Shown: positions 43,363 through 53,475, counted from the stretch's first letter. The stretch: 54,662 nucleotides of DNA from Neisseria sp. (GCF_030523955.1 NZ_JAUNHL010000015.1:1-54662); one strand, 5' to 3'. A program made the numbers and translations. The notes: generated from the letters alone by a model not told the origin.

Positions 43363-43416
43363 AAAGATAAAATTTTGTTTTAACGTGCTTTTAAAACCCT
43401 ATTTAAAGCAGATTAT

Positions 43417-43459
43417 TTTTCAGACAGGCATTTCATTTTTAACAATGCCTGTCTGAAAA
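43417..43459. terminator. Uptake-sequence inverted pair between rbfA and truB
   Basis: TTCAGACAGGCA (43419-43430) and TGCCTGTCTGAA (43446-43457), outward order, with T-runs beside the first arm. It separates rbfA from truB. Confidence 0.7.
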
Positions 43460-43468
43460 CGGTTGTTT

Positions 43469-43491
43469 AGGGTTAATTGTCGACAGGCCCT
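43469..43491. repeat. Collapsed MITE scar overlapping the rbfA stop
   Basis: AGGGTTAATTGTCGACAGGCCCT carries both outer ends and one arm of the element at 14017. The rbfA stop codon (TAG on the minus strand, 43490-43492) is formed by the border CTA of this scar. Confidence 0.6.
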
Positions 43492-43861
43492 AGTCTTCCA
43501 CCGGCTTTTCTGCCGCTACTTTATCAATCAAATGCGAAATGCTCATGCCGCGCTCGACCGATTCGTCGTAAATAAAATGCAATTCTGGCGTGCGGAAAAC
43601 ATGAATGCGTTTCGACAATTCGCTGCGCAAATAGCCTTTGGCGTGTTCCAAAGCTTCGGCGGTTACTTCGCGGGTGGCATCATCCAATACGGTATAGTAA
43701 ACCGTAGCGTGGCTGTAATCGCGGGTAACTTCGACATCATTAATAGTAATAAAACCGGCGCGCGGATCTTTCAGGCCGGTACGCACGAGCTCGGCCAATT
43801 CGCGCATGATTTGTTCTTTTATACGATCTACGCGGGCATAGCCCCGGTTGGGTTTTCTCAT
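43490..43861 (-). CDS. rbfA: Ribosome-binding factor A
   Basis: RbfA is a KH-fold protein needed for 30S maturation and 16S 5'-end processing. The 123-residue protein begins MRKPNRGYARVDRIKEQIMR, has ELAELVRTGLKDPRAGFITI and DYSHATVYYTVL, and ends ...KVAAEKPVED, normal for the family. ATG 43861 is the family start. The stop codon lies in a MITE scar, so the original 3' end may have differed slightly. truB follows on the same strand beyond an uptake-sequence pair. Confidence 0.95.
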   Translation of the reverse strand: MRKPNRGYARVDRIKEQIMRELAELVRTGLKDPRAGFITINDVEVTRDYSHATVYYTVLDDATREVTAEALEHAKGYLRSELSKRIHVFRTPELHFIYDESVERGMSISHLIDKVAAEKPVED

Positions 43862-43997
43862 GGAAATATTCCTCGTTAATGAAGTTTGCACAATTTCTAC
43901 AGATGCCAAATGGCGTATGAGAGGCGGCATCACAAGTGCGGTACTGTAAATATTTTATAGTGTACCAAGAAAACGGCTGATTAACCTATTCATATAT

Positions 43998-44019
43998 AAA
44001 GCCGGCGGATGCCGGCTTT
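43998..44019 (-). terminator. Hairpin terminator downstream of the PfkB kinase gene
   Basis: AAAGCCGGC-GGAT-GCCGGCTTT is a 9-bp perfect stem, 47 nt past the stop of the minus-strand kinase gene and followed on that strand by TTTATATATG. Confidence 0.75.
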
Positions 44020-44065
44020 TGGTTTACGGATTTCTTGAAACAACGCCGCCTATGGCGTTCGTATC

Positions 44066-44947
44066 TTAGGCGGGATACATAAAATCCTGAATATCCTGCA
44101 AAGAGATTTCCGGATTGGCTCCGTGGTGGGACGCCACCATCGCGCCCAGCGCACAAGCAAACGATAAGGTTTCATCGGCAGGAGCGTTGTTCATTAATTT
44201 ATAGATGAAGCCGGCCAAGAAGTTATCGCCCGAGCCGACCGTATCCGCTACTTTTACGCGGTAGCCGCCGTGGTAATAGAAGGTACCGTCGTCATAGAAA
44301 ATGGCACCGTGCTCGCCCATGGTGATACACAGGTTGCGGCAATCAAAATTGTCTACCAAAAAGCCGATGTTTTGTTCAAGCGAGTGATAGGGGGAACCGA
44401 ATGCCTCGGCCAGTTCATACAACTCACAATCATTAAGCTTCACTACATCGGCCTTATTCAGAAAATGGCGGATACGCTCATAATCATAATGGGGCGGGCG
44501 CAGGTTTACGTCAAAAATCTTAAACCGCGCGTGTTCCAGTAACTTTTCCAAAGCCGCACGCGATACCTCGTCGCGCGTGGCCAAGCTGCCGAAAACAAAA
44601 GCATCCGATTCGGCTACACGTTCACAAGCTTCTTGGGTGGCTTCGATACGGTCCCAAGCACAAGGATACACAATCTCATAGCTTGCGCTGCCTTTATCCG
44701 AAAGCGTTACCGTGACCAAGCTGGTTGCCTGCTCGGGATCGGTTTGGATAAAAGTATGGGGCACCTTACGTTGTTCGACTTCTTTTAAAATCGTCCGGCC
44801 GTCTTCATCATCCCCGATACGGCTGATAATAGAAGTATCAACGCCTAACGATTGCAGGCGGGTAACAACGTTGAGAGGGGCACCGCCTAATTTTTTTCCG
44901 GTGGGGAAGTCATCCCATAAAACTTCTCCGAAGCTGGTGATTTTCAT
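44066..44947 (-). CDS. PfkB family sugar kinase, probable fructokinase
   Basis: The 293-residue ribokinase-fold protein begins MKITSFGEVLWDDFPTGKKL, a fructokinase-like opening, followed by GGAPLNVVTRLQSLG. It has DVNLRPPHYD (about 150) and the catalytic Asp in ADTVGSGDNFLAGF (about 240; anion hole GSGD). This suggests phosphorylation of fructose or a related ketose in the cytoplasm. It stands alone in front of an AT-rich region (44948-45363) that holds one uptake sequence and the divergent argF promoter. Sugar specificity is inferred. Confidence 0.82.
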   Translation of the reverse strand: MKITSFGEVLWDDFPTGKKLGGAPLNVVTRLQSLGVDTSIISRIGDDEDGRTILKEVEQRKVPHTFIQTDPEQATSLVTVTLSDKGSASYEIVYPCAWDRIEATQEACERVAESDAFVFGSLATRDEVSRAALEKLLEHARFKIFDVNLRPPHYDYERIRHFLNKADVVKLNDCELYELAEAFGSPYHSLEQNIGFLVDNFDCRNLCITMGEHGAIFYDDGTFYYHGGYRVKVADTVGSGDNFLAGFIYKLMNNAPADETLSFACALGAMVASHHGANPEISLQDIQDFMYPA

Positions 44948-45363
44948 TGTAGATTCCTTTGTTGAAATGATTGTGAAGCGGAAATTTATTGGAAATTCGT
45001 TTCGACCTGCCGGATAAAAGCCTAACTTCGATTCATACGCCGAAATGGAAGAGTATCTTTTAAATAGCGTATCGGTATCAAAGCGTTACACCCTATGCCT
45101 GTCTGAAATTTCATTTGTATCCGAATATCGAAATTACTATACCATACTTTAATTTCAAAATCCCTGATATGCATCACGGGAGGGCGTGATAACGGTTAAG
45201 TGTCATAACAAGCGGAAAACCGCATGTTTTTGATAAGAATCTTGCAAACAGTATATTTGTATAGGGTACTTATAAAGACAGGGCATTTTTCAGTTATCCG
45301 GCAATAGTATAGAATAAACCTTTTACTCTTACCCGATGCACAGATGCCGAAAGCGAACCGACC

Positions 45364-46362
45364 ATGAGTATCAACCTGAAAAACAGAAACTTTCTGAAAT
45401 TGATTGACTTCAGCCGCGAAGAAATCGATTACCTGCTGAATTTGTCTTCCCAATTGAAGGCAGAGAAAAAAGCAGGCAAAGAAAAGCGCCGCTTAAACGG
45501 AAAAAACATTGCCTTAATTTTTGAAAAATCCAGTACACGTACCCGATGTGCATTTGAAGTGGCAGCTTACGATCAAGGCGCAAACGTTACCTATCTCGGC
45601 CCCAGCGGTTCGCAAATCGGTCATAAAGAGAGCATGAAAGACACCGCCCGAGTATTAGGGCGCATGTACGACGGCATCGAATATCGAGGTTTTGGCCAAA
45701 AGATAGCCGAAGAACTTGCCCAATATGCCGGCGTGCCGGTATTTAACGGTTTAACTGATGAATTTCATCCTACTCAAATGCTGGCCGATGTACTGACCAT
45801 GAAAGAGCATAGTAATAAACACTTGTCGCAAATCGCGTATGCCTATGTCGGCGATGCGCGTTCCAATATGGGCAATTCCTTATTGCTGATTGGTGCGCTG
45901 CTGGGCATGGATGTCCGCATCGGCGCGCCTCAAAATTTGTGGCCCAACCCTAGCATCATTCAGAAAGCCCGTGATTTGGCAGCCCAAACCGGTGCGCGTA
46001 TTCTGTTAACCGAAAATCCGCAAGAAGCCGTAAAAGATGTCGATTATATCCATACCGATGTTTGGGTATCGATGGGCGAACCGGAAGCAGCCTGGCAGGA
46101 GAGAATAGATTTATTGAAGCCTTATCAAGTGAACAGCCAACTGATGGCGGCTTCCGGTAACCCCCAGGTGAAATTCATGCATTGCCTGCCGTCTTTTCAC
46201 AATAGAGAGACCAAGGTAGGCGAATGGATTTATCAAACCTTTGGTTTGGATGGGGTGGAAGTGACTGAAGACGTATTCGAAAGCGATGCCAGCATCGTTT
46301 TTGATCAAGCAGAAAACAGAATGCACACGATTAAAGCGGTATTGGTTGCCACCATGGCCTGA
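45364..46362 (+). CDS. argF: Ornithine carbamoyltransferase
   Basis: ArgF condenses ornithine and carbamoyl phosphate to citrulline in arginine synthesis. The 332-residue protein has the carbamoyl-phosphate loop [18 protein letters not shown] (about 54-72), [15 protein letters not shown] (about 135), [11 protein letters not shown] (about 230) and HCLPSFH (about 273), all standard. Upstream 44948-45363 is AT-rich; I see no certain ArgR box. It is divergent from the sugar kinase gene. Confidence 0.96.
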   Translation: MSINLKNRNFLKLIDFSREEIDYLLNLSSQLKAEKKAGKEKRRLNGKNIALIFEKSSTRTRCAFEVAAYDQGANVTYLGPSGSQIGHKESMKDTARVLGRMYDGIEYRGFGQKIAEELAQYAGVPVFNGLTDEFHPTQMLADVLTMKEHSNKHLSQIAYAYVGDARSNMGNSLLLIGALLGMDVRIGAPQNLWPNPSIIQKARDLAAQTGARILLTENPQEAVKDVDYIHTDVWVSMGEPEAAWQERIDLLKPYQVNSQLMAASGNPQVKFMHCLPSFHNRETKVGEWIYQTFGLDGVEVTEDVFESDASIVFDQAENRMHTIKAVLVATMA

Positions 46363-46743
46363 TGTACCAAGGCTTGATGGGAGTGTTAATTGCTACCGTT
46401 TGTTTGAAACATCAACCGAAAAGCAGAAGAAATAGTGCTTGGCAGTTCTGATAGTATCTGAAAAACAACAGGTGGCATTAATTTGTTGTAATCATGCACA
46501 GGTTTGTATTGCGATTTTTAATATATTGAAAAATAAGAATTAATTAAAATTTTTGTGGGAGAAAACATACAGTATGGCTAAGTGGTGTGTGGCATGAAAG
46601 CCGATAAAGTTTGTTTTTTCCAAACGAAGCATTTATATTAGCAGTCATGGAATCGCTGATTACAGCGAGCGCTTCAAAACTTGGATGGAACTTTCCCACT
46701 CCGTTTGAGTTTGTTTTTCTTAACATAGAAAAGGAATACAGCA

Positions 46744-47850
46744 ATGAAAAAAACTCTGATTGCTCTGTCTCTGGTGGCTCTGTCTGGTGCTGCTTCTGCT
46801 GAAGTTATCCTGTACGGTCAAGCTAAAGCCGGCGTTGAAATTTCTAGAACTAAAGTAAAGGCAACCGCTGATGATGGCACTGTAACAACAGACCGTTCTG
46901 ACACCACTACCCAAATCGCCGACTACGGTTCACGCATCGGTTTCAAAGGTACCGAGCACTTGGGTTCTGGCCTGAATGCTATTTGGCAAGTTGAAAACAG
47001 CGTATCATTGGCTGGCGGTGGCGAATGGGCTGGCCGTGATTCTTTCATCGGTTTGGAAGGCGGCTTCGGTAAAGTACGTGCCGGTAAACTGAGCACTCAA
47101 CTGAAAGATATGGATTCTGTTGATCCTTGGGAATACAGCAACAATGCCTTAGGCTTGGGTATGTTTACCCGTACTGGCGAGCGCCGTACTTCTGTACGTT
47201 ACGACTCTCCGGTTTGGGGCGGTTTCTCTTTCAACGCGCAATTTACCCCGCGTGACAACGGCACAACTGTACGTAACGTACCTTCTAACCCGACTAGCGG
47301 CCGTACTGATGATGCCAGCGACACTTCTGCTTACTACGGCGGCGTAAACTATGAAAATGCCGGCTTCTTCGCTCAATATGGTATCGGTTACAAAAAATCT
47401 GCTTATGTAGCTGACGGCGACAGCAAATCTGGTCAAGCTCACCAAGTACAAGTAGGTTATGATGCCAACAACTTGTTCGTAGTCGGTGGCTACCAATACA
47501 CCAATGGTTGGGATAGCGAAAACAGCTATAAAGCAGCTTTGGCTTCTGATGATACTTACAATGCAAATACCGATACTAGCGCTGGCTTGAAAACCCACGA
47601 ATTGGCTGTAACCGGTGCTTACACCTTTGGTAATGTTACCCCGCGTTTGACTTATGCTCACGGCTTCAAAGCTAAATCAAACAACGGCGATGTAGATGGC
47701 ACTCAATACAAACAAGTAGTTTTGGGCGCTGACTACGACTTCTCTAAACGCACTACTGCTATGATCTCAGCCGGTTGGTTGAAAGCTGGTAGCGGCGACG
47801 ACAAAACCGATACCGTTGCCGGTGGTGTTGGTCTGCGTCACAAATTCTAA
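46744..47850 (+). CDS. porB: Major outer-membrane porin, PorB-like
   Basis: The 368-residue protein has a signal peptide (MKKTLIALSLVALSGAASA, mature start EVILYGQ), a 16-strand trimeric porin pattern of alternating residues (FKGTEHLGSGLNAIWQVENS, AGRDSFIGLEGGFGKVRAGK, TSVRYDSPVWGGFSFNAQF) and a C-terminal Phe (GVGLRHKF), the signal for BAM. The codon use is strongly biased (GGT, GCT, GTA), as in highly expressed genes. AAAGGAA lies 9 bp before the ATG. The 381-bp upstream gap is AT-rich and without ORFs; it probably holds a strong promoter and a long leader. A terminator follows. Confidence 0.9.
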   Translation: MKKTLIALSLVALSGAASAEVILYGQAKAGVEISRTKVKATADDGTVTTDRSDTTTQIADYGSRIGFKGTEHLGSGLNAIWQVENSVSLAGGGEWAGRDSFIGLEGGFGKVRAGKLSTQLKDMDSVDPWEYSNNALGLGMFTRTGERRTSVRYDSPVWGGFSFNAQFTPRDNGTTVRNVPSNPTSGRTDDASDTSAYYGGVNYENAGFFAQYGIGYKKSAYVADGDSKSGQAHQVQVGYDANNLFVVGGYQYTNGWDSENSYKAALASDDTYNANTDTSAGLKTHELAVTGAYTFGNVTPRLTYAHGFKAKSNNGDVDGTQYKQVVLGADYDFSKRTTAMISAGWLKAGSGDDKTDTVAGGVGLRHKF

Positions 47851-47871
47851 TCTGATTTAAATTAGGTTAGC

Positions 47872-47907
47872 AAAAAAGGGTCTGCAATCTGCAGGCCCTT
47901 TTTTTAA
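47872..47907 (+). terminator. Terminator of the porin gene
   Basis: AAAAAAGGGTCTGCA / TGCAGGCCCTTTTTTT forms a long stem with one mismatch and a long T-run, 22 nt after the stop. Confidence 0.88.
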
Positions 47908-47937
47908 TGTTTTACAGCAATGGTAGTGTATCAAGTA

Positions 47938-47956
47938 TGGTGACTTAAATTCAGAA
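47938..47956. repeat. Truncated end of a variant Correia element
   Basis: GGTGACTTAAATTCAGAA matches the terminal repeat of the element at 10675 (TATAGTGACTTAAATTCAGA) and is cut off by the TATAGCGG end of the next element. Confidence 0.6.
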
Positions 47957-48115
47957 TATAGCGGATTCACACTTTTTCGAATACAAGGCCGCAAGTCGCA
48001 GAAAGTACACACGTACGGAACCGATTCTGTTGCCGCTTTAGCGGGCTTACAAAAATCGTTCTCTTTGAGCTAAGGCGCAGCAGAGCCTTCGCGAAAGTTA
48101 AGTTAATCCGCTATA
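47957..48115. repeat. Correia-type element, long form (159 bp)
   Basis: Ends TATAGCGGATTCACACTTTT and TAAGTTAATCCGCTATA. It has the 50-bp insert (GGAACCGATTCTGTTGCCGC, ATCGTTCTCTTTGAGCTAAG). It abuts a truncated terminal repeat of the second subfamily, as if one element had inserted beside another. Confidence 0.85.
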
Positions 48116-48117
48116 GA

Positions 48118-48358
48118 TGCTCGGACCAAGTCGGAGCATGACAAACATTAATCAATTCGGGATTAAAACGGTTTTTTGCAAAGATATCGGCCTGAGACCT
48201 TTGCAAAAAACTTTTTAATCCTGAATTTATGGATATCTCGTCATACTCGGGCTTGCCCCGAGTATCTGCTTTTTCTTTCAAAACGAAAAGATGCTCTGGT
48301 CAAGCCCGAGCATGACACAAATGTTTTCAGAGATCGAAAAGAATTTTGCAAAGATATC
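48118..48358. mobile_element. Two adjoining GAGACCTTTGCAAAA-type element remnants
   Basis: A complete-looking element runs from GAGACCTTTGCAAAAAACTT (48194) to TTTTGCAAAGATATC (48358). It has an internal GGATATCTCGTCATACTCGG and the hairpin-forming GGGCTTGCCCCGAGTA and CAAGCCCGAGCATGAC. Directly before it (48118-48190) is the 3' part of another copy ending in the same GCAAAGATATCGGCCTG. The elements lack a transposase. The right ends have diverged from GCAAAGGTCTC to GCAAAGATATC. Confidence 0.6.
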
Positions 48359-48402
48359 GGCCTGTCTGAAAACAATGCGGTTGCTGTTTCAGACAGGCCT
48401 TT
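48359..48402. terminator. Uptake-sequence-like pair after queH
   Basis: GGCCTGTCTGAA (48359-48370) and TTCAGACAGGCC (48388-48399) pair perfectly; both differ from the resident 12-mer at the same terminal base, so they changed together or arose as a unit. Confidence 0.7.
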
Positions 48403-48441
48403 GGGTTTGGCAAATAAATATTTATTCAGGAGAATACTCAA

Positions 48442-49119
48442 TTACTCTTCTTCGTCTCCGTAATATTTCACGCCGATTTTAATCGGTGCGCGGCCTTGTG
48501 ATTTGCGGTGGTGGTTGGTGTCGCGCAGCGAATAGGCGCAGCCACAGTATTCCTGCTGGTAGAAGTGTTCGCGTTTGCTGATTTCGATCATGCGCGCGCT
48601 GCCGCCGCCTTTGCGCCAGTTGTATTCCCAATAGGTGAGGCCGGGGTATTTTTCGGCTGCACGCACGCCGCAATCGTTGATTTGGTTCATGTTTTTCCAG
48701 CGGGAAATGCCGAGGCTGCTGGTAATCACCGGAAAACCGTGTTCGTGTGCGTAAAGCGCGGTGCGCTCGAAACGCATGTCGAAACACATGGTACAGCGGC
48801 GGCCGCGTTCCGGGTCCATCTCCATGCCTTTGGCGCGTTCGAACCAGTTGTCGACATCGTAATCGGCATCGATAAACGGAATGCCGTGTTTTTCGGCAAA
48901 GGCGATGTTTTCGTTTTTGCGGATTTCGTATTCTTTTTTCGGGTGGATGTTGGGATTGTAGAAATAAATGGTGAAGTCGATGCCGCTGGCGAGCATGGCC
49001 TCCATCACTTCGCCCGAGCAGGGGGCGCAGCAGGAGTGCAGCAATACTTTTTTCTCACCGCCCGGCGGGGTGAGTACGGGGCGGTCAACGGGAGTGACTT
49101 CGGAGGTGTTTTTGTTCAT
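48442..49119 (-). CDS. queH: Epoxyqueuosine reductase QueH
   Basis: QueH (formerly DUF208) reduces epoxyqueuosine to queuosine in tRNA, the last step of the pathway, using an iron-sulfur cluster; it is unrelated to QueG. The 225-residue protein has the family's N-terminal [18 protein letters not shown] (about residues 26-43), [17 protein letters not shown], the second cysteine pair [15 protein letters not shown] (about 113) and YCGCAYS near the C-terminus. The first 20 residues look disordered. The gene is alone, 28 kb from the que operon; no preQ1 aptamer was seen upstream. Confidence 0.9.
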   Translation of the reverse strand: MNKNTSEVTPVDRPVLTPPGGEKKVLLHSCCAPCSGEVMEAMLASGIDFTIYFYNPNIHPKKEYEIRKNENIAFAEKHGIPFIDADYDVDNWFERAKGMEMDPERGRRCTMCFDMRFERTALYAHEHGFPVITSSLGISRWKNMNQINDCGVRAAEKYPGLTYWEYNWRKGGGSARMIEISKREHFYQQEYCGCAYSLRDTNHHRKSQGRAPIKIGVKYYGDEEE

Positions 49120-49213
49120 GGCTTTGTATGTGCGGTATATTGGTTGTTTTTCAGACAGGCATTGTGGGTAAGGCTTTATTTTATCAGAGTTTATGTCGGG
49201 TGATAAAGCAGCT

Positions 49214-50044
49214 TTAGCGCAGCGCTTTTTTCCAATCCAATCCGCCCAGCGAATCGACTTGGCTGATCAGGCGGTTTTCCAGATTCAGAGCGGTTAGTTT
49301 TCCGCCCCACAAGGCGCCGCTGTCCAGACCGATGACTTGGCCGTTGTCGTAATAACCCAGTGCCGACCAATGGCCGAAAATCACCGAACGGCCGGTATAT
49401 TGCGGACCGGGTGCGTCGAACCAGGCGCGGCGGTCAGACGGAATGTCGTCGTAACCGCCTTTGTAATCGTAGTCGAGCTGGTTATCGAGGGTGAGCACGC
49501 GGGTGCGGGTGAATACGTTGGTAATCAGGCGCAGTCGTTCGTAGCCGCTCAAATCGGGCGACCAGCCGCTTGGAGTGTTGCCGTACATATTGGCAAAATA
49601 GTCGGCGACGGCAGGACTTTGTAATTCGTGTTCGACTTCTTGGGCCAGCGCGGTGGCCGTCTCGCTGCTCCATTGCGGCAACAAACCGGCATGTACGGTG
49701 AGGTAGCGCGGGTGTTCCAGCATCAGTGCTTGCCGGCGCAGCCAGTCGCGCATAACGGTGTGCTGAGGATGATTGAGGATGGGGGCGAGGGTGTCGCTGC
49801 GTTTGAGGCGTCCGTAGCCGTGCATCAGGGCGAGCAGGTGCAGGTCGTGGTTGCCCAAGACGGTTTGCACGCTACTCTCGTGCCGCATGCAAAATTGCAG
49901 GCATTCTAATGATTTGGGGCCGCGGTTGACGATGTCGCCGACCAGCCATAGGGTATCGACGCCGTGGTTAAAGCCGATTTTGTGCAATAGATGTTGTAAT
50001 TCGTCGTAGCAGCCTTGCAGGTCGCCGATTGCGTAGTGTGCCAT
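49214..50044 (-). CDS. apaH: Bis(5'-nucleosyl)-tetraphosphatase, symmetrical
   Basis: ApaH splits Ap4A into two ADP and removes Np4 caps from RNA. The 276-residue metallophosphatase begins [20 protein letters not shown] with GDxQGC, then [14 protein letters not shown] and [12 protein letters not shown], and [10 protein letters not shown] near 225, all metal- or phosphate-binding. ATG 50044 is chosen because the family starts at this residue. Confidence 0.95.
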   Translation of the reverse strand: MAHYAIGDLQGCYDELQHLLHKIGFNHGVDTLWLVGDIVNRGPKSLECLQFCMRHESSVQTVLGNHDLHLLALMHGYGRLKRSDTLAPILNHPQHTVMRDWLRRQALMLEHPRYLTVHAGLLPQWSSETATALAQEVEHELQSPAVADYFANMYGNTPSGWSPDLSGYERLRLITNVFTRTRVLTLDNQLDYDYKGGYDDIPSDRRAWFDAPGPQYTGRSVIFGHWSALGYYDNGQVIGLDSGALWGGKLTALNLENRLISQVDSLGGLDWKKALR

Positions 50045-50127
50045 AGTCAAAAGGTGAGGGAGTGTTGGGGTTGGATTATTGGCAATAAGTGGGTAAAGGG
50101 GCAAAAGTTTTTTGCTATAAAACCGCA

Positions 50128-50175
50128 GATGCCTGTCTGAAAACGATATTGCAGGTGTTTTCAGACAGGCATTTT
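50128..50175. terminator. Uptake-sequence inverted pair after ridA
   Basis: TGCCTGTCTGAA (50130-50141) and TTCAGACAGGCA (50160-50171), loop 18 nt, then TTTT. It lies 25 bp past the ridA stop. Confidence 0.78.
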
Positions 50176-50199
50176 ATCGGCAAGCGTTAAAAGCGGTGT

Positions 50200-50589
50200 T
50201 TAAATATCCAATACCAATACCGCTTCGGCTTCTACTTGTACGCCTTTGGGCAGGCTGGCTACGCCGACGGCGGCGCGTGCCGGATAGGGTTGCTCGAAGT
50301 ATTCGGCCATCACTTCGTTGAAGGTGGCGAAGTTGCCTAGGTCGGTGAGGTAGGCGTTGATTTTAACGATGTCGTCCAGCGAACCGCCGGCTGCTTCGGC
50401 CACGGCTTGCAGGTTTTTGAAGACTTGGTGGGTTTCGGCGCGGAAGTCGCCGTCGCCGACCACGGTCATGCTTTCGGGATCCAGCGGAATCTGGCCGCTC
50501 ATATAAACGGTATTACCGGCGCGCACGGCTTGGCTGTAAGCGCCGATGGCGGCGGGGGCTTTATCGGTATGGATAATGGCTTTGGTCAT
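50200..50589 (-). CDS. ridA: 2-iminobutanoate/2-iminopropanoate deaminase (RidA family)
   Basis: RidA hydrolyses reactive enamine/imine products of PLP enzymes. The 129-residue trimeric protein starts [20 protein letters not shown], has [27 protein letters not shown], and the catalytic Arg in [13 protein letters not shown], followed by [13 protein letters not shown] 50589 is the family start, with AAAGGA upstream. Confidence 0.95.
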   Translation of the reverse strand: MTKAIIHTDKAPAAIGAYSQAVRAGNTVYMSGQIPLDPESMTVVGDGDFRAETHQVFKNLQAVAEAAGGSLDDIVKINAYLTDLGNFATFNEVMAEYFEQPYPARAAVGVASLPKGVQVEAEAVLVLDI

Positions 50590-50719
50590 GACTGAAATCC
50601 TTTTTGAGAGAATAAGCAAGCTGCTTATGTTAGCAGAGTTCGTGGGTAGCTGAAAAGGTGCGGGCAGAAACTTGGCGGGAACTGTTTTATAATAGCCTGT
50701 CTGAAAAAATGAAAGATTA

Positions 50720-51178
50720 ATGATGATGCAAACCGAAGTCGAATTGAAAATTCTTAACCCGCTGATGGCGGACCAACTGCCGGCCTATGCCACGCCCGGC
50801 TCCGCCGGCTTGGATCTGCGTGCTTGTTTGAGCGAAGCGATAACCTTGCAACCGGGTGATACCTATCTTGTGCCCACCGGCCTCGCTATTCATTTGAACA
50901 ATCCCGCCTATGCCGCCGTGCTGCTGCCACGCTCGGGCTTGGGACACAAACACGGTATTGTGCTGGGCAATTTGGTCGGTCTGATTGATTCGGATTATCA
51001 GGGGGAATTGAAGGTGTCGTTGTGGAACCGCGGCAGCGAGCCGTTTACTGTTGAGCCGATGGAGCGTATCGCGCAAATGGTGATTGTGCCGGTGGTGCAG
51101 GCGGCGTTTAAAGTGGTGGACGAATTTGCCGCCAGCGAGCGCGGCGAAGGCGGTTTCGGCAGTACCGGCAAGGCTTAA
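50720..51178 (+). CDS. dut: dUTP pyrophosphatase
   Basis: Dut hydrolyses dUTP to dUMP, keeping uracil out of DNA. The 152-residue protein has all five trimeric dUTPase motifs: [41 protein letters not shown], and the flexible C-terminal [10 protein letters not shown]. The start has three ATG in a row (50720, 50723, 50726); any may be used. A one-mismatch uptake sequence (AGCCTGTCTGAA, 50694-50705) lies just upstream. Confidence 0.96.
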   Translation: MMMQTEVELKILNPLMADQLPAYATPGSAGLDLRACLSEAITLQPGDTYLVPTGLAIHLNNPAYAAVLLPRSGLGHKHGIVLGNLVGLIDSDYQGELKVSLWNRGSEPFTVEPMERIAQMVIVPVVQAAFKVVDEFAASERGEGGFGSTGKA

Positions 51179-51196
51179 AAAAACATAGCGGTAAAC

Positions 51197-51354
51197 TATA
51201 GCGGATTAACTTAACTTTCGCTACGGCGTTGCTGCGCCTTAGCTCAAAGAGAACGATTTTGTAAGCCGCTGAAGCGGCAACAGAATCGGTTCCGTACTAC
51301 TTGTACTGTCTGCGGCTTGCTGCCTTGTATCGAAAGTTAATTAAATCCGCTATA
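51197..51354. repeat. Correia-type element, long form (158 bp)
   Basis: Ends TATAGCGGATTAACTTAACT and AGTTAATTAAATCCGCTATA, inverted in orientation relative to the copy at 34846, with the 50-bp insert (TTAGCTCAAAGAGAACGATT, GCGGCAACAGAATCGGTTCC). It lies between dut and the typA terminator. Confidence 0.85.
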
Positions 51355-51356
51355 AA

Positions 51357-51390
51357 AATGCCTGTCTGAAACATTCAGACAGGCATTTTG
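51357..51390. terminator. Uptake-sequence inverted pair after typA
   Basis: TGCCTGTCTGAA (51359-51370) and TTCAGACAGGCA (51374-51385) with a 3-nt loop, then TTTTG. It adjoins the Correia element and serves both dut and typA. Confidence 0.8.
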
Positions 51391-51413
51391 TTTGTTACAT
51401 CGGAAAAACTAAA

Positions 51414-53225
51414 TTAATCCAGTTTTTTGAAGTGTTTGCGGCGCTCGTGTTCTTGCAGGTAGCGTTTGCGCAGGCGGATGGATTTCGGGGTGATTTCCAC
51501 CAACTCGTCGTCGTCGATAAACTCGACCGCGCTTTCCAAAGTCAGCTTAATCGGCGTGGTCAGGCGCACGGCTTCGTCGGTGCCGCTGGCGCGCACGTTG
51601 GTGAGTTTTTTGCCTTTTAAGGGGTTGACCACCAAGTCGTTGTCGCGGCTATGGATGCCGATAATCATGCCTTCGTAGATTTTTTCGCCGGGCGATACGA
51701 ACATGCGGCCGCGGTCTTCCAGATTCCACAGCGCGTAAGCCACGGCATCGCCTTGTTCTTGTGACACCAATACGCCGTTGTGGCGGCCGGGCATATCGGG
51801 TTTCACCGGGGCATAGTCGTCGAACACATGGCTCATCAGGCCGGTGCCGCGGGTCATGGTCATGAATTCGCCTTGGAAACCGATCAGGCCGCGGGCGGGA
51901 ATGTGGTATTCGAGGCGGGTGCGGCCGTTGCCGTCGCTTTCCATATTGGTGAGTTCGCCGCGGCGGCGGCCGAGTTCTTCCATTACTGCGCCTTGGTTGT
52001 CATCAGGTACGTCGACGGTCAGGTTTTCATACGGCTCGCATTTTTCGCCATTGATGTCGCGGTAAACCACGCGCGGTTTGCCGACGGCCAATTCGTAGCC
52101 TTCGCGGCGCATGTTTTCCAACAGGATGGTCAGGTGCAATTCGCCGCGGCCGGATACGCGGAAAACGTCGGCATCGTCGGTGTCTTCTACGCGCAGGGCA
52201 ACGTTGGTGAGCAATTCTTTTTGCAGGCGGTCGCGGATTTGGCGCGAGGTAACGAATTTGCCCTCGGTGCCGGCCAAGGGGCTGGTGTTGACCATAAAGT
52301 CCATGGTGAGGGTAGGCTCGTCCACGCTGAGCATGGGCAGGCCTTTGGGGTTGTCTTTTTCAGACAGGGTAACACCGATGCCGATGTCGTCGAGACCGGA
52401 AATAATCACGATGTCGCCGGCTTCCGCTTCTTCCAAAGGTACGCGCTCCAAGCCTTTGAAGCCCAACAACTGGTTGATGCGGCCTTGCGCCACTTGTTCT
52501 TCGTGATTCATTACGGCAACCACTTGGCCGGGTTTGATGCGGCCGTTGAGAATGCGGCCGATGCCGAGGCGGCCGGTGTAGTTGTCGTAGTCGAGTTGCG
52601 AAATTTGCAGTTGCAAGGTTTCGTCGGCGCTGCCGGCCGGGGGCGGGGTGTGTTTCAGAATGGTTTCAAACAGCGGGCGCATGTCGCTGCTATCGTCGCT
52701 CTCTTCCAGTTTGGCAAAGCCGGAGAGGCCTGATGCGTAAACGATGGGGAAGTCGAGTTGTTCGTCGGTGGCGCCCAGCGAATCAAAGAGTTCGAAAGTT
52801 TGGTCGATTACCCAGCTCGGGCGGGCGGAAGGTTTGTCGATTTTATTGATGACGACAATCGGGCGCAGGCCTTGGGCCAGTGCTTTTTTGGTTACGAAAC
52901 GGGTTTGCGGCATCGGGCCTTCTTGCGCGTCGACCAGCAAGACGACGCAATCGACCATGCCCAACACGCGTTCCACTTCGCCGCCGAAGTCGGCGTGCCC
53001 GGGGGTGTCGACGATGTTGATGTGGTAGCCTTCGTATTCGATGGCGGTGTTTTTGGCCAGAATGGTGATGCCGCGTTCTTTTTCGAGGTCGTTGCTGTCC
53101 ATCACGCGCTCGTCCACCTGTTGGTTGGAGCGGAAGGTGCCGGACTGGCGTAATAATTGGTCGACCAATGTGGTTTTACCGTGGTCAACGTGGGCGATAA
53201 TCGCAATATTGCGGATTGATTTCAT
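51414..53225 (-). CDS. typA: GTP-binding translational protein TypA/BipA
   Basis: TypA/BipA is an EF-G-like ribosome-associated GTPase used in stress and ribosome assembly. The 603-residue protein begins [20 protein letters not shown] with G1 (HVDHGKTT), then [12 protein letters not shown] (G3), [11 protein letters not shown] (G4) and the EF-G-like beta-barrel and domain V. The BipA-specific C-terminal domain is present ([20 protein letters not shown], ...RHFKKLD). It stands alone. Confidence 0.96.
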   Translation of the reverse strand: MKSIRNIAIIAHVDHGKTTLVDQLLRQSGTFRSNQQVDERVMDSNDLEKERGITILAKNTAIEYEGYHINIVDTPGHADFGGEVERVLGMVDCVVLLVDAQEGPMPQTRFVTKKALAQGLRPIVVINKIDKPSARPSWVIDQTFELFDSLGATDEQLDFPIVYASGLSGFAKLEESDDSSDMRPLFETILKHTPPPAGSADETLQLQISQLDYDNYTGRLGIGRILNGRIKPGQVVAVMNHEEQVAQGRINQLLGFKGLERVPLEEAEAGDIVIISGLDDIGIGVTLSEKDNPKGLPMLSVDEPTLTMDFMVNTSPLAGTEGKFVTSRQIRDRLQKELLTNVALRVEDTDDADVFRVSGRGELHLTILLENMRREGYELAVGKPRVVYRDINGEKCEPYENLTVDVPDDNQGAVMEELGRRRGELTNMESDGNGRTRLEYHIPARGLIGFQGEFMTMTRGTGLMSHVFDDYAPVKPDMPGRHNGVLVSQEQGDAVAYALWNLEDRGRMFVSPGEKIYEGMIIGIHSRDNDLVVNPLKGKKLTNVRASGTDEAVRLTTPIKLTLESAVEFIDDDELVEITPKSIRLRKRYLQEHERRKHFKKLD

Positions 53226-53475
53226 GGTTGTGCTTAAGCTTGTAAATTGGGAAAACTGCGAATTATAACATGATTCTATCCACTATATCGGCTGAATTGT
53301 TGGGTGGGTGGATAGGGATTGTTTTAGTTAATTTATGTAAATTGTAAATTCGATTGAGAGAGCTTATCAAAATCGTGTGCAATAAAATAACAGAAAAAAC
53401 AAGCAATTGATAATTTTTATTTGAACGAATCAGCAGTATTTTTTTTGATAATTGTTTGTATTTTAAATGGAAAAA

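Noticed and set aside
47938..48358. Tandem repeats as a possible CRISPR array
   Set aside because: The repeats are unequal remnants of dispersed elements, not regularly spaced identical units, and no cas genes are present.
51780..52733. 317-codon open frame opposite typA
   Set aside because: It is an antisense mirror frame of typA; no recognisable domain.
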